From NCBI GenBank assembly GCA_963667605.2, contig CAXXUZ010000002.1, positions 434,001-498,000 on the forward strand: a stretch of 64,000 nt of DNA, in the 5' to 3' direction. Below the pieces are notes generated by a model. It made no database searches and was not told the DNA's origin. It saw nothing but the letters and a program-made list of their open reading frames with translations. The position numbers and the translations under genes are program-made. This document shows, one piece after another, positions 53,864 to 62,556 of the stretch; the first letter of the stretch is position 1, and every line of letters starts with the position of its first letter. Source of the stretch: JADLGL01 sp963667605. GTDB lineage: Bacteria > Pseudomonadota > Alphaproteobacteria > Rhizobiales > Kaistiaceae.

Positions 53864-54193
53864 TTGAGAGGGCTCACCCACTTGCCGCGCTGGATCGGCC
53901 GGGCCCTGATCAGGGCCTATCGCGTTACGCTGTCACCCCTAATCGGCGGGCAATGCCGCTATTCGCCGACCTGTTCGCATTATGCCGAAGAGGCAATTGC
54001 CAAGCACGGTCTTTGGGCCGGGTTCTGGATGGGACTTGCCAGGTTCCAGCGTTGCGGACCCAACGGCGCCTCCGGCTACGACCCGGTTCCCAGCGAGAAG
54101 CGCGCAGGCAGCCATTGGTACGTTCCATGGCGATACGGCCATTGGACCGGCGCCCATATCGATCCGAAAACCCGGCTGGACTTGCCGGACTGA
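53864..54193 (+). CDS. yidD: Membrane protein insertion efficiency factor YidD
   Basis: A 109-residue protein of the YidD family: RALIRAYRVTLSPLIGGQCRYSPTCSHYAEEAI, GFWMGLARFQRCGPNGASGYDPVP. Thought to assist YidC-dependent membrane insertion. The C-terminal ~30 residues after DPVP are an extension. Starts 26 bases after the scaffold gene; thrS follows. Confidence 0.95.
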   Translation: MRGLTHLPRWIGRALIRAYRVTLSPLIGGQCRYSPTCSHYAEEAIAKHGLWAGFWMGLARFQRCGPNGASGYDPVPSEKRAGSHWYVPWRYGHWTGAHIDPKTRLDLPD

Positions 54194-54284
54194 ACCCCGT
54201 ATCTCCCGGGCTGTGGCACCGCCGCGCCCGAACCGCCAACCGCTTACCTGCGCTCGTGGGCAGGACTGAGCTGGAGACAATGAA

Positions 54285-56252
54285 ATGGTCAATCTGACAT
54301 TCTCGGACGAGTCCGTTCGCGGCTTCGAACCCGGTATTACCGGCCGCGCGATCGCCGAAGGCATCTCGAAATCGCTGGGCAAGAAGGCAGTCGCGGTCGC
54401 ACTGGACGGCACGCTTGTCGATTTGTCGGCCGCGATCGAGCGCGATGCCAGGATCGAGATCGTCACCCGCGACGACCCACGTACTCTCGAGCTAATTCGC
54501 CATGACGCCGCTCATGTTATGGCCGAGGCGGTGCAGGAGCTTTGGCCGGGAACCCAGGTGACCATCGGCCCGGTGATCGAGAACGGCTTCTACTACGACT
54601 TTTTCCGCGACGAGCCCTTCACCAGTGATGATCTGCCGCGGATCGAGAAGAAGATGCGCGAGATCATCAAGCGCAATGATCCATTCAGTCGCCAAGTCAG
54701 GGATCGCGAGGAGGTCAAGCAGATCTTCCGCGACATGGGCGAGGCCTTCAAGGTCGAACTGGTCGACGCCATTTCGAACGATCAGCAGATCACGCTTTAT
54801 CACCAGGGCGATTGGTTCGACCTTTGCCGTGGCCCGCATATGGCCTCGACCGGCCAGATTGGCGACGCCTTCAAGCTGATGCGGGTGGCCGGCGCCTATT
54901 GGCGTGGCAATGCCCGCAACCCGATGCTGACACGCATCTACGGCACGGCGTGGCACAACAGGGAAGAACTCGACACTTATCTCCATCAGCTGGAGGAAGC
55001 GGAGAAACGCGATCATCGCCGTCTTGGCCGCGAGATGGATCTGTTCCACTTCCAGGAAGAGGGGCCGGGTACCGTTTTTTGGCACCCCAAGGGCTGGACC
55101 ATCTTCCTCGAGCTGATCAGCTATATGCGCCGTCGGCTCCGCCGCGACTATGACGAGGTCAACGCGCCCCAGATCATCGACAAGACGCTGTGGGAGACCT
55201 CAGGCCATTGGAACTGGTTCCGCGAGAACATGTTCACGGCCAGGCCGGCCGGCGAAGACCACGACGATGTGCGGACTTACGCGATCAAGCCGATGAACTG
55301 CCCGGGGCATATCCTTATCTTCAAGCATGGTCTCAAGAGCTATCGCGACCTGCCTCTACGGATGGCCGAATTCGGCACCGTTCACCGCTTCGAGCCCTCC
55401 GGCGCGCTCCATGGCCTGTTGCGCGTCCGCGCCTTCACTCAGGATGACGCCCACATCTTCTGTACCGAGGAGCAGATGGCGGAGGAGTGCCTCAAGATCA
55501 ACGATCTGATCCTCTCCACCTACGCCGATTTCGATTTCAACGAGATCGTCGTCAAGCTCTCGACTCGCCCGGAAAAGCGGGTCGGATCGGACGAGGCATG
55601 GGACCGCGCCGAAGAAATCATGCATAGCGTTTTGCGCGAGATTGGGAGGCGATCCGACGGCCGCGTCACCACTGGGATCAATCCAGGGGAGGGAGCCTTC
55701 TACGGCCCGAAATTCGAATATATCCTTCGCGATGCCATCGGCCGCGATTGGCAATGTGGCACCACGCAGGTGGACTTCAACTTGCCCGAACGATTCGGCG
55801 CTTTCTACATCGACCACCATGGCGACAAGAAGACGCCGGTGATGATCCATCGCGCCATTTGCGGCTCGATGGAGCGGTTTCTAGGCATCTTGATCGAGCA
55901 CTATGCCGGCCATTTCCCATTGTGGTTGGCGCCCGTGCAGATCGTGGTCGCGACCGTCACCTCCGATGCTGACCAATTTGCCGAGGAGGTCAACGCCCGA
56001 TTATTGGCGGCGGGTCTGCGCAGTGAGGTTGACATTCGCAACGAGAAGATCAGCCGCAAGGTGCGGGAACACTCGCTGAGCAAGGTTCCGGTAATCCTGG
56101 TATGCGGCAAACGAGAAGCCGATGAGGGGACGGTCAGTCTCCGCCGGCTCGGATCGCGGGACCAGGAATCGTTGACCCTTGATGCGGCAGTCGCATCGCT
56201 TCGAAAGGAGGCGGTGCCACCGGATCAAGCGCCTACGTCGATGCTCAATTAG
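54285..56252 (+). CDS. thrS: Threonyl-tRNA synthetase
   Basis: A 655-residue class II synthetase. N-terminal TGS domain (1–65), SAD editing domain with the zinc-like HDAAHVMAEAV and the GDWFDLCRGPHM segments, catalytic core with KPMNCPGHILIF (zinc Cys), RMAEFGTVHRFEPSGALHGLLRVRAFTQDDAHIF, GAFYGPKFEY and IHRAICGSMERFLGILIEHYAG, then the C-terminal anticodon-binding domain. ATG at 54285 has gagctggaga upstream. The stop overlaps the convergent secreted-protein gene by 8 bases. Confidence 0.98.
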   Translation: MVNLTFSDESVRGFEPGITGRAIAEGISKSLGKKAVAVALDGTLVDLSAAIERDARIEIVTRDDPRTLELIRHDAAHVMAEAVQELWPGTQVTIGPVIENGFYYDFFRDEPFTSDDLPRIEKKMREIIKRNDPFSRQVRDREEVKQIFRDMGEAFKVELVDAISNDQQITLYHQGDWFDLCRGPHMASTGQIGDAFKLMRVAGAYWRGNARNPMLTRIYGTAWHNREELDTYLHQLEEAEKRDHRRLGREMDLFHFQEEGPGTVFWHPKGWTIFLELISYMRRRLRRDYDEVNAPQIIDKTLWETSGHWNWFRENMFTARPAGEDHDDVRTYAIKPMNCPGHILIFKHGLKSYRDLPLRMAEFGTVHRFEPSGALHGLLRVRAFTQDDAHIFCTEEQMAEECLKINDLILSTYADFDFNEIVVKLSTRPEKRVGSDEAWDRAEEIMHSVLREIGRRSDGRVTTGINPGEGAFYGPKFEYILRDAIGRDWQCGTTQVDFNLPERFGAFYIDHHGDKKTPVMIHRAICGSMERFLGILIEHYAGHFPLWLAPVQIVVATVTSDADQFAEEVNARLLAAGLRSEVDIRNEKISRKVREHSLSKVPVILVCGKREADEGTVSLRRLGSRDQESLTLDAAVASLRKEAVPPDQAPTSMLN

Positions 56253-57312
56253 AGGGCGGCGGCACGAGCGGATTCTCAGCCAACACTTCAACATCGCGAT
56301 CGCGGCCGGTCTCAACGATGAAATTCGCCTCGTAGATGAGGTCGTTATGTTTGGCTATGGCGGAGTATTCGCCTGCGGCCAGAACTGCCGTCGGGAAGGC
56401 GCCGACGCCGTCGAACAAAATCTCACCGCCCGGCGTCAGGATCGACCACGCGGTATTTGCCAGTGCTTCGCCGCCCCTTACCGTCACAAGTTTCAAGGTC
56501 ACCCTGGCTGCCTCGTGATACAAAGACAGCTCTGTCAACTTACCTGCCTCGACATCGATATCGGCGCGCACCACGGAATTGGTTTGCCCATAATAGCTGA
56601 CGACGTGGTAGCGACCAGCACTGACCGGAAGGATCTGGTTCTGATGCGCCTGATCGGTAATCAGAACGCGATCGCCCAGTTCCGGGTCGATACCGAACAC
56701 TTCGAACCGGAGTTCGTCGGAAGCGATCGGGTCGCCATCACCAACCAATCCGCTGAGCCGCAGCCCGCCAGCGTTTAGGACGACAATTTGATTGGTGTTT
56801 TCCGAATTCACGAGAATCTGAGTCGTGGCACCTGCCCAGCCATACATTACATGGAGATAATAACGCCCCGGGATGAGCATCAGTCGGGCGGTTCCGCCCC
56901 GGAGATCGGCCACCAGGGAGAAGGTTCCGTCGGCCCCGGGAGTGCCTTCAAAGACCCGCCAACTGACCCCTTCCGGGATCGGCTCGCCGCCCTCGACAAG
57001 GAGAGGGATGAGCGCGAACTCCAGCGGCGGAAACGGCTCGCCGTCATCGTCAAGCAACACGAACTCAAGGGGGTCCGCCGCCCCGATATTAGCTATTTCT
57101 CCGGCATTGGCCGCCACTGGAGCCGGCCCACCGAGACCTGAATCGGTCGGCACCCTGGCGGGATGCGGCAACGGAATTGGAGGGATCAATACCTCGGCTT
57201 GAGCCAGGGCGGGCTGTCCCGACAACAGCAGCACTGAGGCCGTCAAAGCTGACAGCAGCGCGAGGATGGCCTTCGATCGGAGCCATGGCAATGGGGGTTC
57301 GGCGCGGCTCAT
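56245..57312 (-). CDS. Exported beta-domain protein of unknown function
   Basis: A 355-residue secreted or periplasmic protein. A signal peptide (ILALLSALTASVLLLSGQPALAQA) is followed by a proline-rich linker and repeated beta-sandwich-like modules, each with a pattern such as ARLMLIPGRYYLHVMYG, NQILPVSAGRYHVVSYYG and PTAVLAAGEYSAIAKH, resembling carboxypeptidase-regulatory-like or Cna-B folds. No catalytic motif. Homologues occur next to thrS in rhizobia. Function unknown. Confidence 0.8.
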   Translation of the reverse strand: MSRAEPPLPWLRSKAILALLSALTASVLLLSGQPALAQAEVLIPPIPLPHPARVPTDSGLGGPAPVAANAGEIANIGAADPLEFVLLDDDGEPFPPLEFALIPLLVEGGEPIPEGVSWRVFEGTPGADGTFSLVADLRGGTARLMLIPGRYYLHVMYGWAGATTQILVNSENTNQIVVLNAGGLRLSGLVGDGDPIASDELRFEVFGIDPELGDRVLITDQAHQNQILPVSAGRYHVVSYYGQTNSVVRADIDVEAGKLTELSLYHEAARVTLKLVTVRGGEALANTAWSILTPGGEILFDGVGAFPTAVLAAGEYSAIAKHNDLIYEANFIVETGRDRDVEVLAENPLVPPPSN

Positions 57313-57463
57313 AGTGGAGCAGTGTCTCCTACCTAAGGTGCGGTCGCAGCCTTTGAGGCCGACGAAAAAGCGATATTACGGCCGAAAAGTATCGGTTGTG
57401 GCGCCGGCGGCTGAATTCAGCCATTGCCATCGCCCCTATAAAGCAAATAGTCCAAGCCTCGTC

Positions 57464-58951
57464 ATGTCGTCCATCATCGATTTCTTGACGTCCCGCCGAT
57501 CGGTATCGGCGATCCTGTTGGGGCCGCCCGGGCCCAATTCGAGCCAGTTGAGCCAGATCATTACCGCCGGAATTCGCGTTCCGGATCATGGCAAGCTGGC
57601 CCCTTGGCGATTCATTCTTTTCGATGGCGAGCGGCGGCGGCAAGCTGGAGCGAGGCTGTTGCGCCTCCGCCTGCAGCGCGGGGAGCGACTTTCGGCTGAG
57701 GAGGAGGACGCCGAACTGAACCGGTTTACCCGGGCGCCAATTGTGAGAAGCAGAATCACACCGTCTCTGTGGTCAAGTGAAGCTGCGAGAGACCTGGATA
57801 AGCCAATGGATGCCAAGGAGTTTCTTGCTTGGAACCGATCCGCTCCGACGTCGCGTAGGGCTGAGGCGGCGACCGCGATGGCCAACGCATATCTCTACAG
57901 CGACGTCAGCGAGGATGTGCGTCGCAACCTGGAGACCTGCATCACGGTTCTTCTCGACGACGCCGCGCCGACTGTCCGCTTCGCCCTCGCCAATGCGCTG
58001 GCCAACAACCCCGATGCGCCCCGCCACGCTATTTTGAGCCTTGCCGCCGACCAGACCGACATTGCCGCGATCGTGTTGAGGCGGTCGCCAGTTCTTACCG
58101 ACGGCGAATTGGTGGAGCGTGTCGGAGCGATGAGCGATCCACTCCAACTAGCGATTGCCGCTCGTCCGGCGATATCGGCCGGGGTTGCGGCGGCGCTCGC
58201 TGAACTCGGCAGCGAGGCGGCTTGTCTCGTTTTGATTGGCAATAACCGCGCCGATGTTGCGAAGAGCACTTTTGGACAGCTGGCACAACGCTTCGGCGAC
58301 GATCCCGAAATCCGGTCGGCGCTGCTTGACCGAGACGACCTTCCGATCGTAGTTCGACAGAATCTGATCAGCGTCCTTAGCGAGGCGCTCGGCAATCTGG
58401 TGTGGATTCGTGACTGGCTCGATCGCGATCGAGCCGATTTGGTGGCGCGGGAAGCCCGCGACCAAGCCACGGTCTCAATTGCCGCCGAGAACGGGTCTGA
58501 GGATTTGGCGGCGCTGGCCGAGCATTTGCGGGTGAGCGAGCAACTGACCACCTCGTTGCTATTGCGGACGCTTTGCGCTGGCAATCTTGATTTCTTCGCC
58601 ACGGCTATGTCGGTTCTGGCAAGGATACCGCAGCGGCGGATCAGGGGCATGGTTGATGAGCGGCGTCTAACCGCTTTCAGTGCCGTCTACGGCCGCGCCG
58701 GTCTACCGGAGCGGGCGTTCGATGCTTTTGCCGCGGCGATCAAGACATGCCGCCATCATGCTGGAGAAATCGTCGATCCGGCGATGCGTTGTCGCTTTAC
58801 GCGCCGCGTGGTCGAAGAGGTGGTGGCGCGTTATGAGGAAATCAGCGACGACGAGATCAACGATCTCATGACGATGCTGCGCCGGTTCGCTGCAGAGGCG
58901 ACCCGCGCGGCCGCCCGCGAATTCGTCGAGATCGAAATCAAGGCTGCCTGA
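57464..58951 (+). CDS. Chimera: nitroreductase N-terminal fragment + DUF2336 protein
   Basis: One open frame of 495 residues. Residues 1–~95 (MSSIIDFLTSRRSVSAILL…DHGKLAPWRFILFDGERRR…FTRAPIV) are the N-terminal half of a YdjA-type nitroreductase, cut before the rest of its FMN domain. From the internal ATG at 57806 (MDAKEFLAWNRSAPTSRRAEA) the sequence is a complete ~381-residue DUF2336 protein with HEAT-like helical repeats (LLDDAAPTVRFALANALANN). The two are joined in frame by RSRITPSLWSSEAARDLDKP. Probably a deletion removed the rest of the nitroreductase; DUF2336 may be expressed from its own ATG. Confidence 0.8.
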   Translation: MSSIIDFLTSRRSVSAILLGPPGPNSSQLSQIITAGIRVPDHGKLAPWRFILFDGERRRQAGARLLRLRLQRGERLSAEEEDAELNRFTRAPIVRSRITPSLWSSEAARDLDKPMDAKEFLAWNRSAPTSRRAEAATAMANAYLYSDVSEDVRRNLETCITVLLDDAAPTVRFALANALANNPDAPRHAILSLAADQTDIAAIVLRRSPVLTDGELVERVGAMSDPLQLAIAARPAISAGVAAALAELGSEAACLVLIGNNRADVAKSTFGQLAQRFGDDPEIRSALLDRDDLPIVVRQNLISVLSEALGNLVWIRDWLDRDRADLVAREARDQATVSIAAENGSEDLAALAEHLRVSEQLTTSLLLRTLCAGNLDFFATAMSVLARIPQRRIRGMVDERRLTAFSAVYGRAGLPERAFDAFAAAIKTCRHHAGEIVDPAMRCRFTRRVVEEVVARYEEISDDEINDLMTMLRRFAAEATRAAAREFVEIEIKAA

Positions 58952-58953
58952 GC

Positions 58954-59736
58954 CTAATACCGGAACTGTTCAGAGAGAATTCGCTCGTCCCAGGAATGGT
59001 CCTGGTCGAACATGATCACGCTGCTGCTGTCCCGATCCTGGACCGTTTCCACCACCGTCACGGATTTGATTTCAGAGTGATCGGCGACGGCGTTGACCGG
59101 ACGCTTGTCGGCCTCCAGCACCTCGACCCGAACCAGCGATTGGTCGGGGAGGAGGGCACCGCGCCAAAGCCGCGGCCGGAACGGACTGATTGGCGTCAGT
59201 GCCAGCAGTGGCGCGTTGATCGGCAGTATCGGGCCATGGGCCGACAGATTGTAAGCGGTGCTGCCGGCGGCGGTCGCGACCAGAACGCCATCGCACATCA
59301 GCTCTTCCAGCCTAGTCTTGCCGTCGATGATGATTTTCAAGTGTGCCGCCTGATATGATTGCCGCAGCAGCGACACTTCGTTGAAGGCGTGGGCGGTGTG
59401 AACCGCGTGATCGGCGTCCCAGGCGGTCATCGCCAGCGGATGAATCGGCGTGGTGATGGCTTCACCGAGCCGCTCGATCAGGCCTTCGGCGCGATATTCA
59501 TTCATTAGGAAGCCGATCGTGCCGCAATTCATGCCGTAGATCGGTTTGCCGCTATTCATGAAATCGTGAAGCGCATGCAGCATGAAGCCGTCGCCGCCGA
59601 GGGCAACGATATGGGACGCTTGCGCCTGGCCGACATTGCAGTAGAGCTTGGTCAGCCGCTCCAGCGCCTCCTGGGCCTCATCGGCGGCGCTGGCAATAAA
59701 CGCGATTGCCCCGGACCGGGGCCTTGCATCGACCAT
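58954..59736 (-). CDS. nadK: NAD kinase
   Basis: About 260 residues. GGDGFMLHALHDFMNSGKPIYGMNCGTIGFLMNEY carries the GGDG motif and the NGT-like region, followed by LMCDGVLVATAAGSTAYNLSAHGPILP. Makes NADP from NAD and ATP. ATG at 59736 (MVDARPRS) is preferred; an ATG at 59772 is in frame. Convergent with the DUF2336 gene, divergent from cutA. Confidence 0.94.
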   Translation of the reverse strand: MVDARPRSGAIAFIASAADEAQEALERLTKLYCNVGQAQASHIVALGGDGFMLHALHDFMNSGKPIYGMNCGTIGFLMNEYRAEGLIERLGEAITTPIHPLAMTAWDADHAVHTAHAFNEVSLLRQSYQAAHLKIIIDGKTRLEELMCDGVLVATAAGSTAYNLSAHGPILPINAPLLALTPISPFRPRLWRGALLPDQSLVRVEVLEADKRPVNAVADHSEIKSVTVVETVQDRDSSSVIMFDQDHSWDERILSEQFRY

Positions 59737-59798
59737 GACTGGCGCCTTTGAACGTGCCGAACTATCGTGCACCTAGCATGGCCGTTCCGCGGCTCACA

Positions 59799-60155
59799 AT
59801 GAGTGACGCCATGAACTCGCAAGCTGAACCCGCTCCGGCGGCCGTCATCGCCGTCTATTCGACTTTCCCCGACCTCGCCATGGCTGAGAGCATTGGCGGG
59901 GAGTTGGTCGAGGCCGGCCTTGCGGCCTGCGTCAACATTCTACCGGGCATGCGGTCGATCTATCGATGGCAAGGGAAGATCGAGAATGACGACGAGGTGG
60001 TCGCGATCTTCAAATCGCAGGCCAGCCGCGCCGACGAACTCATCGCGGCGATCGAAGTCAGACACCCCTATGACACACCGGCGATCGTCGTCCTGCCGAT
60101 CACCAAAGGAAGCGCCAGCTATCTCAACTGGATCGTGGCCGAGACCGGCGCATAG
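59799..60155 (+). CDS. cutA: Divalent-cation tolerance protein CutA
   Basis: A 118-residue trimeric protein with AVYSTFPDLAMAESIGGELVEAGLAACVNILPGMRSIYRWQGKIENDDEVVAIFKS and RHPYDTPAIVVLPI, both typical of CutA1. ATG at 59799 chosen; other in-frame starts lie upstream (59748) and downstream (59811). Divergent from nadK. Confidence 0.94.
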   Translation: MSDAMNSQAEPAPAAVIAVYSTFPDLAMAESIGGELVEAGLAACVNILPGMRSIYRWQGKIENDDEVVAIFKSQASRADELIAAIEVRHPYDTPAIVVLPITKGSASYLNWIVAETGA

Positions 60156-60279
60156 ACTTGATCCCGAAGTGGGCGGCCGCGAAGACGGGCGCCGTAGATC
60201 GGTCTCGCGCCGGTTACGTCGGGTTGCGAGTGGAGGAGACGGCCGCTAACTCTCGCGTTCGGAAAGAAGCGATCTCACC

Positions 60280-61200
60280 ATGACCCAAACCCGATCTTCC
60301 GAACGCGCCACCATCATCGACGGAGCAGCGATTGCCGCTGAGCTGACGGATCGAATTGGTGAGGCAATACGAGGTCTCCGGGCTGGCGGATTGCAGCCTG
60401 GACTCGCCGTCATTCTGGTGGGAACCGACCCTGCTAGCGAGGTCTATGTTCGCAATAAGGGTCTGAAAGCGGAGGCGCTTGGGCTCCATTCGGTCCAATA
60501 CTCGCTTTCGGCCACGATCTCCGCAACCGAACTCATCGATCTCATCCACGAACTGAACGCGGCCCCTGCGATTCACGGCATCTTGGTCCAGATGCCGCTG
60601 CCCGGCCACATCGATCCGCGCCGTGTGATCGAAGCGATCAGGCCGGAAAAGGATGTCGACGGCCTTCATCCGGTTAATGTCGGCCGCCTCGCCAGTGGCG
60701 ATGTTGGAGCGGCGCTCGTGCCCTGTACGCCGGCCAGCGGCATGATCCTATTGAGGCATGCGTTCGGCAATGACCTCAGCGGCCTGAGTGCAATTGTGAT
60801 CGGTCGGTCCAATCTCGTCGGCAAACCGATCGCGCAATTGCTGCTCCATGCCAACTGCACCGTGACGATGGCTCATAGTCGCACCCGCGATTTGCCCGCC
60901 TTGGTGCGACAGGCCGATATCGTCATCGCCGCCGTCGGCCGGCCGCAATTGGTGCGGGGAGATTGGATCAAGCCTGGCGCTACGATCATCGACATCGGGA
61001 TCAACCGGATCGAGGCACCGGAACGTGGTGAGGGCAAGATGCGCCTCGTCGGCGATGTCGTGTTTGATGAGGCCGTCAAAATGGCGGCCCATATATCGCC
61101 GGTGCCGCGCGGCGTCGGGCCGATGACGATTGCGATGCTGATGGCCAACACGGTGACGGCGGCCTGCCGGATCGAGGGCATCGAGGCGCCGGAGTTCTGA
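60280..61200 (+). CDS. folD: Methylenetetrahydrofolate dehydrogenase/cyclohydrolase
   Basis: A 306-residue bifunctional one-carbon enzyme. Conserved SEVYVRNKGLKAEALG (catalytic Lys), HGILVQMPLPGHID, KDVDGLHPVNVGRL, NAD(P)-binding VIGRSNLVGKPIAQLLL and PVPRGVGPMTIAMLMANT are all seen. ATG at 60280. Precedes tRNA-Thr, which lies on the other strand. Confidence 0.97.
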   Translation: MTQTRSSERATIIDGAAIAAELTDRIGEAIRGLRAGGLQPGLAVILVGTDPASEVYVRNKGLKAEALGLHSVQYSLSATISATELIDLIHELNAAPAIHGILVQMPLPGHIDPRRVIEAIRPEKDVDGLHPVNVGRLASGDVGAALVPCTPASGMILLRHAFGNDLSGLSAIVIGRSNLVGKPIAQLLLHANCTVTMAHSRTRDLPALVRQADIVIAAVGRPQLVRGDWIKPGATIIDIGINRIEAPERGEGKMRLVGDVVFDEAVKMAAHISPVPRGVGPMTIAMLMANTVTAACRIEGIEAPEF

Positions 61201-61272
61201 GGGCCGAGCGATCTCCCCGGCTTGCGCGAAAAAGAATGTGGCCGAATCCCGCGGACCTTTTCATCTGAGTGC

Positions 61273-61348
61273 TGGTGCCGGCAGCAGGAGTCGAACCCGC
61301 GACCTACCGCTTACAAGGCGGTTGCTCTACCAGCTGAGCTATGCCGGC
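61273..61348 (-). tRNA. tRNA-Thr (TGT)
   Basis: Cloverleaf on the minus strand: acceptor GCCGGCA/TGCCGGC, D arm GCTCAGCTGGTAGAGC, anticodon stem CCGCC-TTGTAAG-CGG with anticodon TGT, T arm CGGGTTCGACTCCTG and encoded CCA. Confidence 0.97.
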
Positions 61349-61383
61349 TCCGGAACCGGGGCTAGACCCGGCTCCGATGCTGG

Positions 61384-62196
61384 TCAAGATCGGGTGTGCA
61401 ATGCCAGATGACGGCGCGCCGAATAGAGCGCAAGAGCGGCCGCAACCGACACATTAAGGCTGTGGACCTCGCCGGGAAGGGTGAGCCGCGCCAGCCGATC
61501 GCAAAGCTGTCGCGTTCGTTGACGGAGGCCCTTGCCCTCGGCGCCGACCACCAGCGCCAGACGATCATGGCCAAGCGCATCCTCAAGCGATTCCGGCCCG
61601 CTCGAATCAAGGCCGATGCGATAAAACCCAGCCTCGCCGATTTGCTCCAGCGCCCGGGCAAGATTTGGCACCACAATCAGGGGAATAAGATCGAGTGCAC
61701 CCGAGGCCGCCTTGGCGAGGGTGCCGGTTTCGGCCGGAGAGTGGCGAGCGGTGACGATCACGGCGTCGGCGGCCATCGCCGCGGCGGAGCGAAGGATCGC
61801 CCCGACATTGTGCGGATCAGTGACCTGATCGAGCAGCAGCAGCAGGCGCGCATCGGCACCGAGTTGATCCAGCGTCGACGGGGGCAGGGACTTCACCTCG
61901 AGGGCGACGCCTTGATGGACGACATCCAGCCCCAGCAACCGATCGAGTTCCTTCGGTGTCGTCGGCTCGACGGAGGCAAGGCTATTTTGGCCAAGTCCCT
62001 CGAGCCGCTGGCGCGCATTGTCGGTCGCCAGCAAGCGCAGCACAGCTCGCCGCGGATTGGCCAAGGCCGCCGAAACCGTGTGGATGCCATAAAGCCAAAG
62101 GCGATCCGCCTGCCTTTTGGCCGACGACCTCGATGCCTGGTCGCGACTATCTCGCTGTCTCCGGCGCGGCGGGCGTCGATCGGACATATTGGCCAT
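61384..62196 (-). CDS. rlmB: 23S rRNA (guanosine-2'-O-)-methyltransferase RlmB/TrmH family
   Basis: About 270 residues from ATG 62196 (an ATG at 62187 also fits). After a basic N-terminal tail, the substrate-binding domain (LWLYGIHTVSAALANPRR) and the SpoU methylase domain follow: LLLLDQVTDPHNVGAILRSAAA, ALVVGAEGKGLR and LPGEVHSLNVSVAAALALYSARR, the three SPOUT motifs with the knot. Frame continuation further upstream runs through the tRNA genes and is not coding. Confidence 0.94.
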   Translation of the reverse strand: MANMSDRRPPRRRQRDSRDQASRSSAKRQADRLWLYGIHTVSAALANPRRAVLRLLATDNARQRLEGLGQNSLASVEPTTPKELDRLLGLDVVHQGVALEVKSLPPSTLDQLGADARLLLLLDQVTDPHNVGAILRSAAAMAADAVIVTARHSPAETGTLAKAASGALDLIPLIVVPNLARALEQIGEAGFYRIGLDSSGPESLEDALGHDRLALVVGAEGKGLRQRTRQLCDRLARLTLPGEVHSLNVSVAAALALYSARRHLALHTRS

Positions 62197-62373
62197 CTGG
62201 CCGCTTATAGATCCGGCCGGCTCGCCAGACAATGACCGCCGCGACAACCCGCTAGACCTGGCTTTCTGCTCGTTGACAGGGGTCGGGCGCGTAGCCATAA
62301 CAGGGCCAAGCGAAGCTCTGTCCGGCGGGGCGTTTTTGTTTCGCCGACCTGACGTTCTGCTTGGCGGAGCCGA

Positions 62374-62459
62374 GGGGGAGTGTCCCGAGCGGCAAAGGGG
62401 GCGGACTGTAAATCCGCTGGCGAACGCCTTCGTAGGTTCGAGTCCTACCTCCCCCACCA
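62374..62459 (+). tRNA. tRNA-Tyr (GTA)
   Basis: Acceptor GGGGGAG/CTCCCCC, anticodon GTA in GCGGACTGTAAATCCGC, long variable arm, T arm AGGTTCGAGTCCT and encoded CCA. Confidence 0.97.
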
Positions 62460-62478
62460 CCATGGCGACGAAAGGTCT

Positions 62479-62552
62479 GCGGGTGTAGCTCAATGGTAGA
62501 GCAACAGCCTTCCAAGCTGATGACGGGAGTTCGATTCTCCTCACCCGCTCCA
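62479..62552 (+). tRNA. tRNA-Gly (TCC)
   Basis: Acceptor GCGGGTG/CACCCGC, D arm GCTCAATGGTAGAGC, anticodon TCC in CAGCCTTCCAAGCTG, T arm GGGAGTTCGATTCTCC and encoded CCA. An integrase gene ends just after it, so its 3' end is the probable attachment site. Confidence 0.97.
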
Positions 62553-62556
62553 ATAC

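Noticed and set aside
62197..62553. Upstream extension of the RlmB frame
   Set aside because: It runs through tRNA-Tyr and tRNA-Gly on the opposite strand and has no conserved content.
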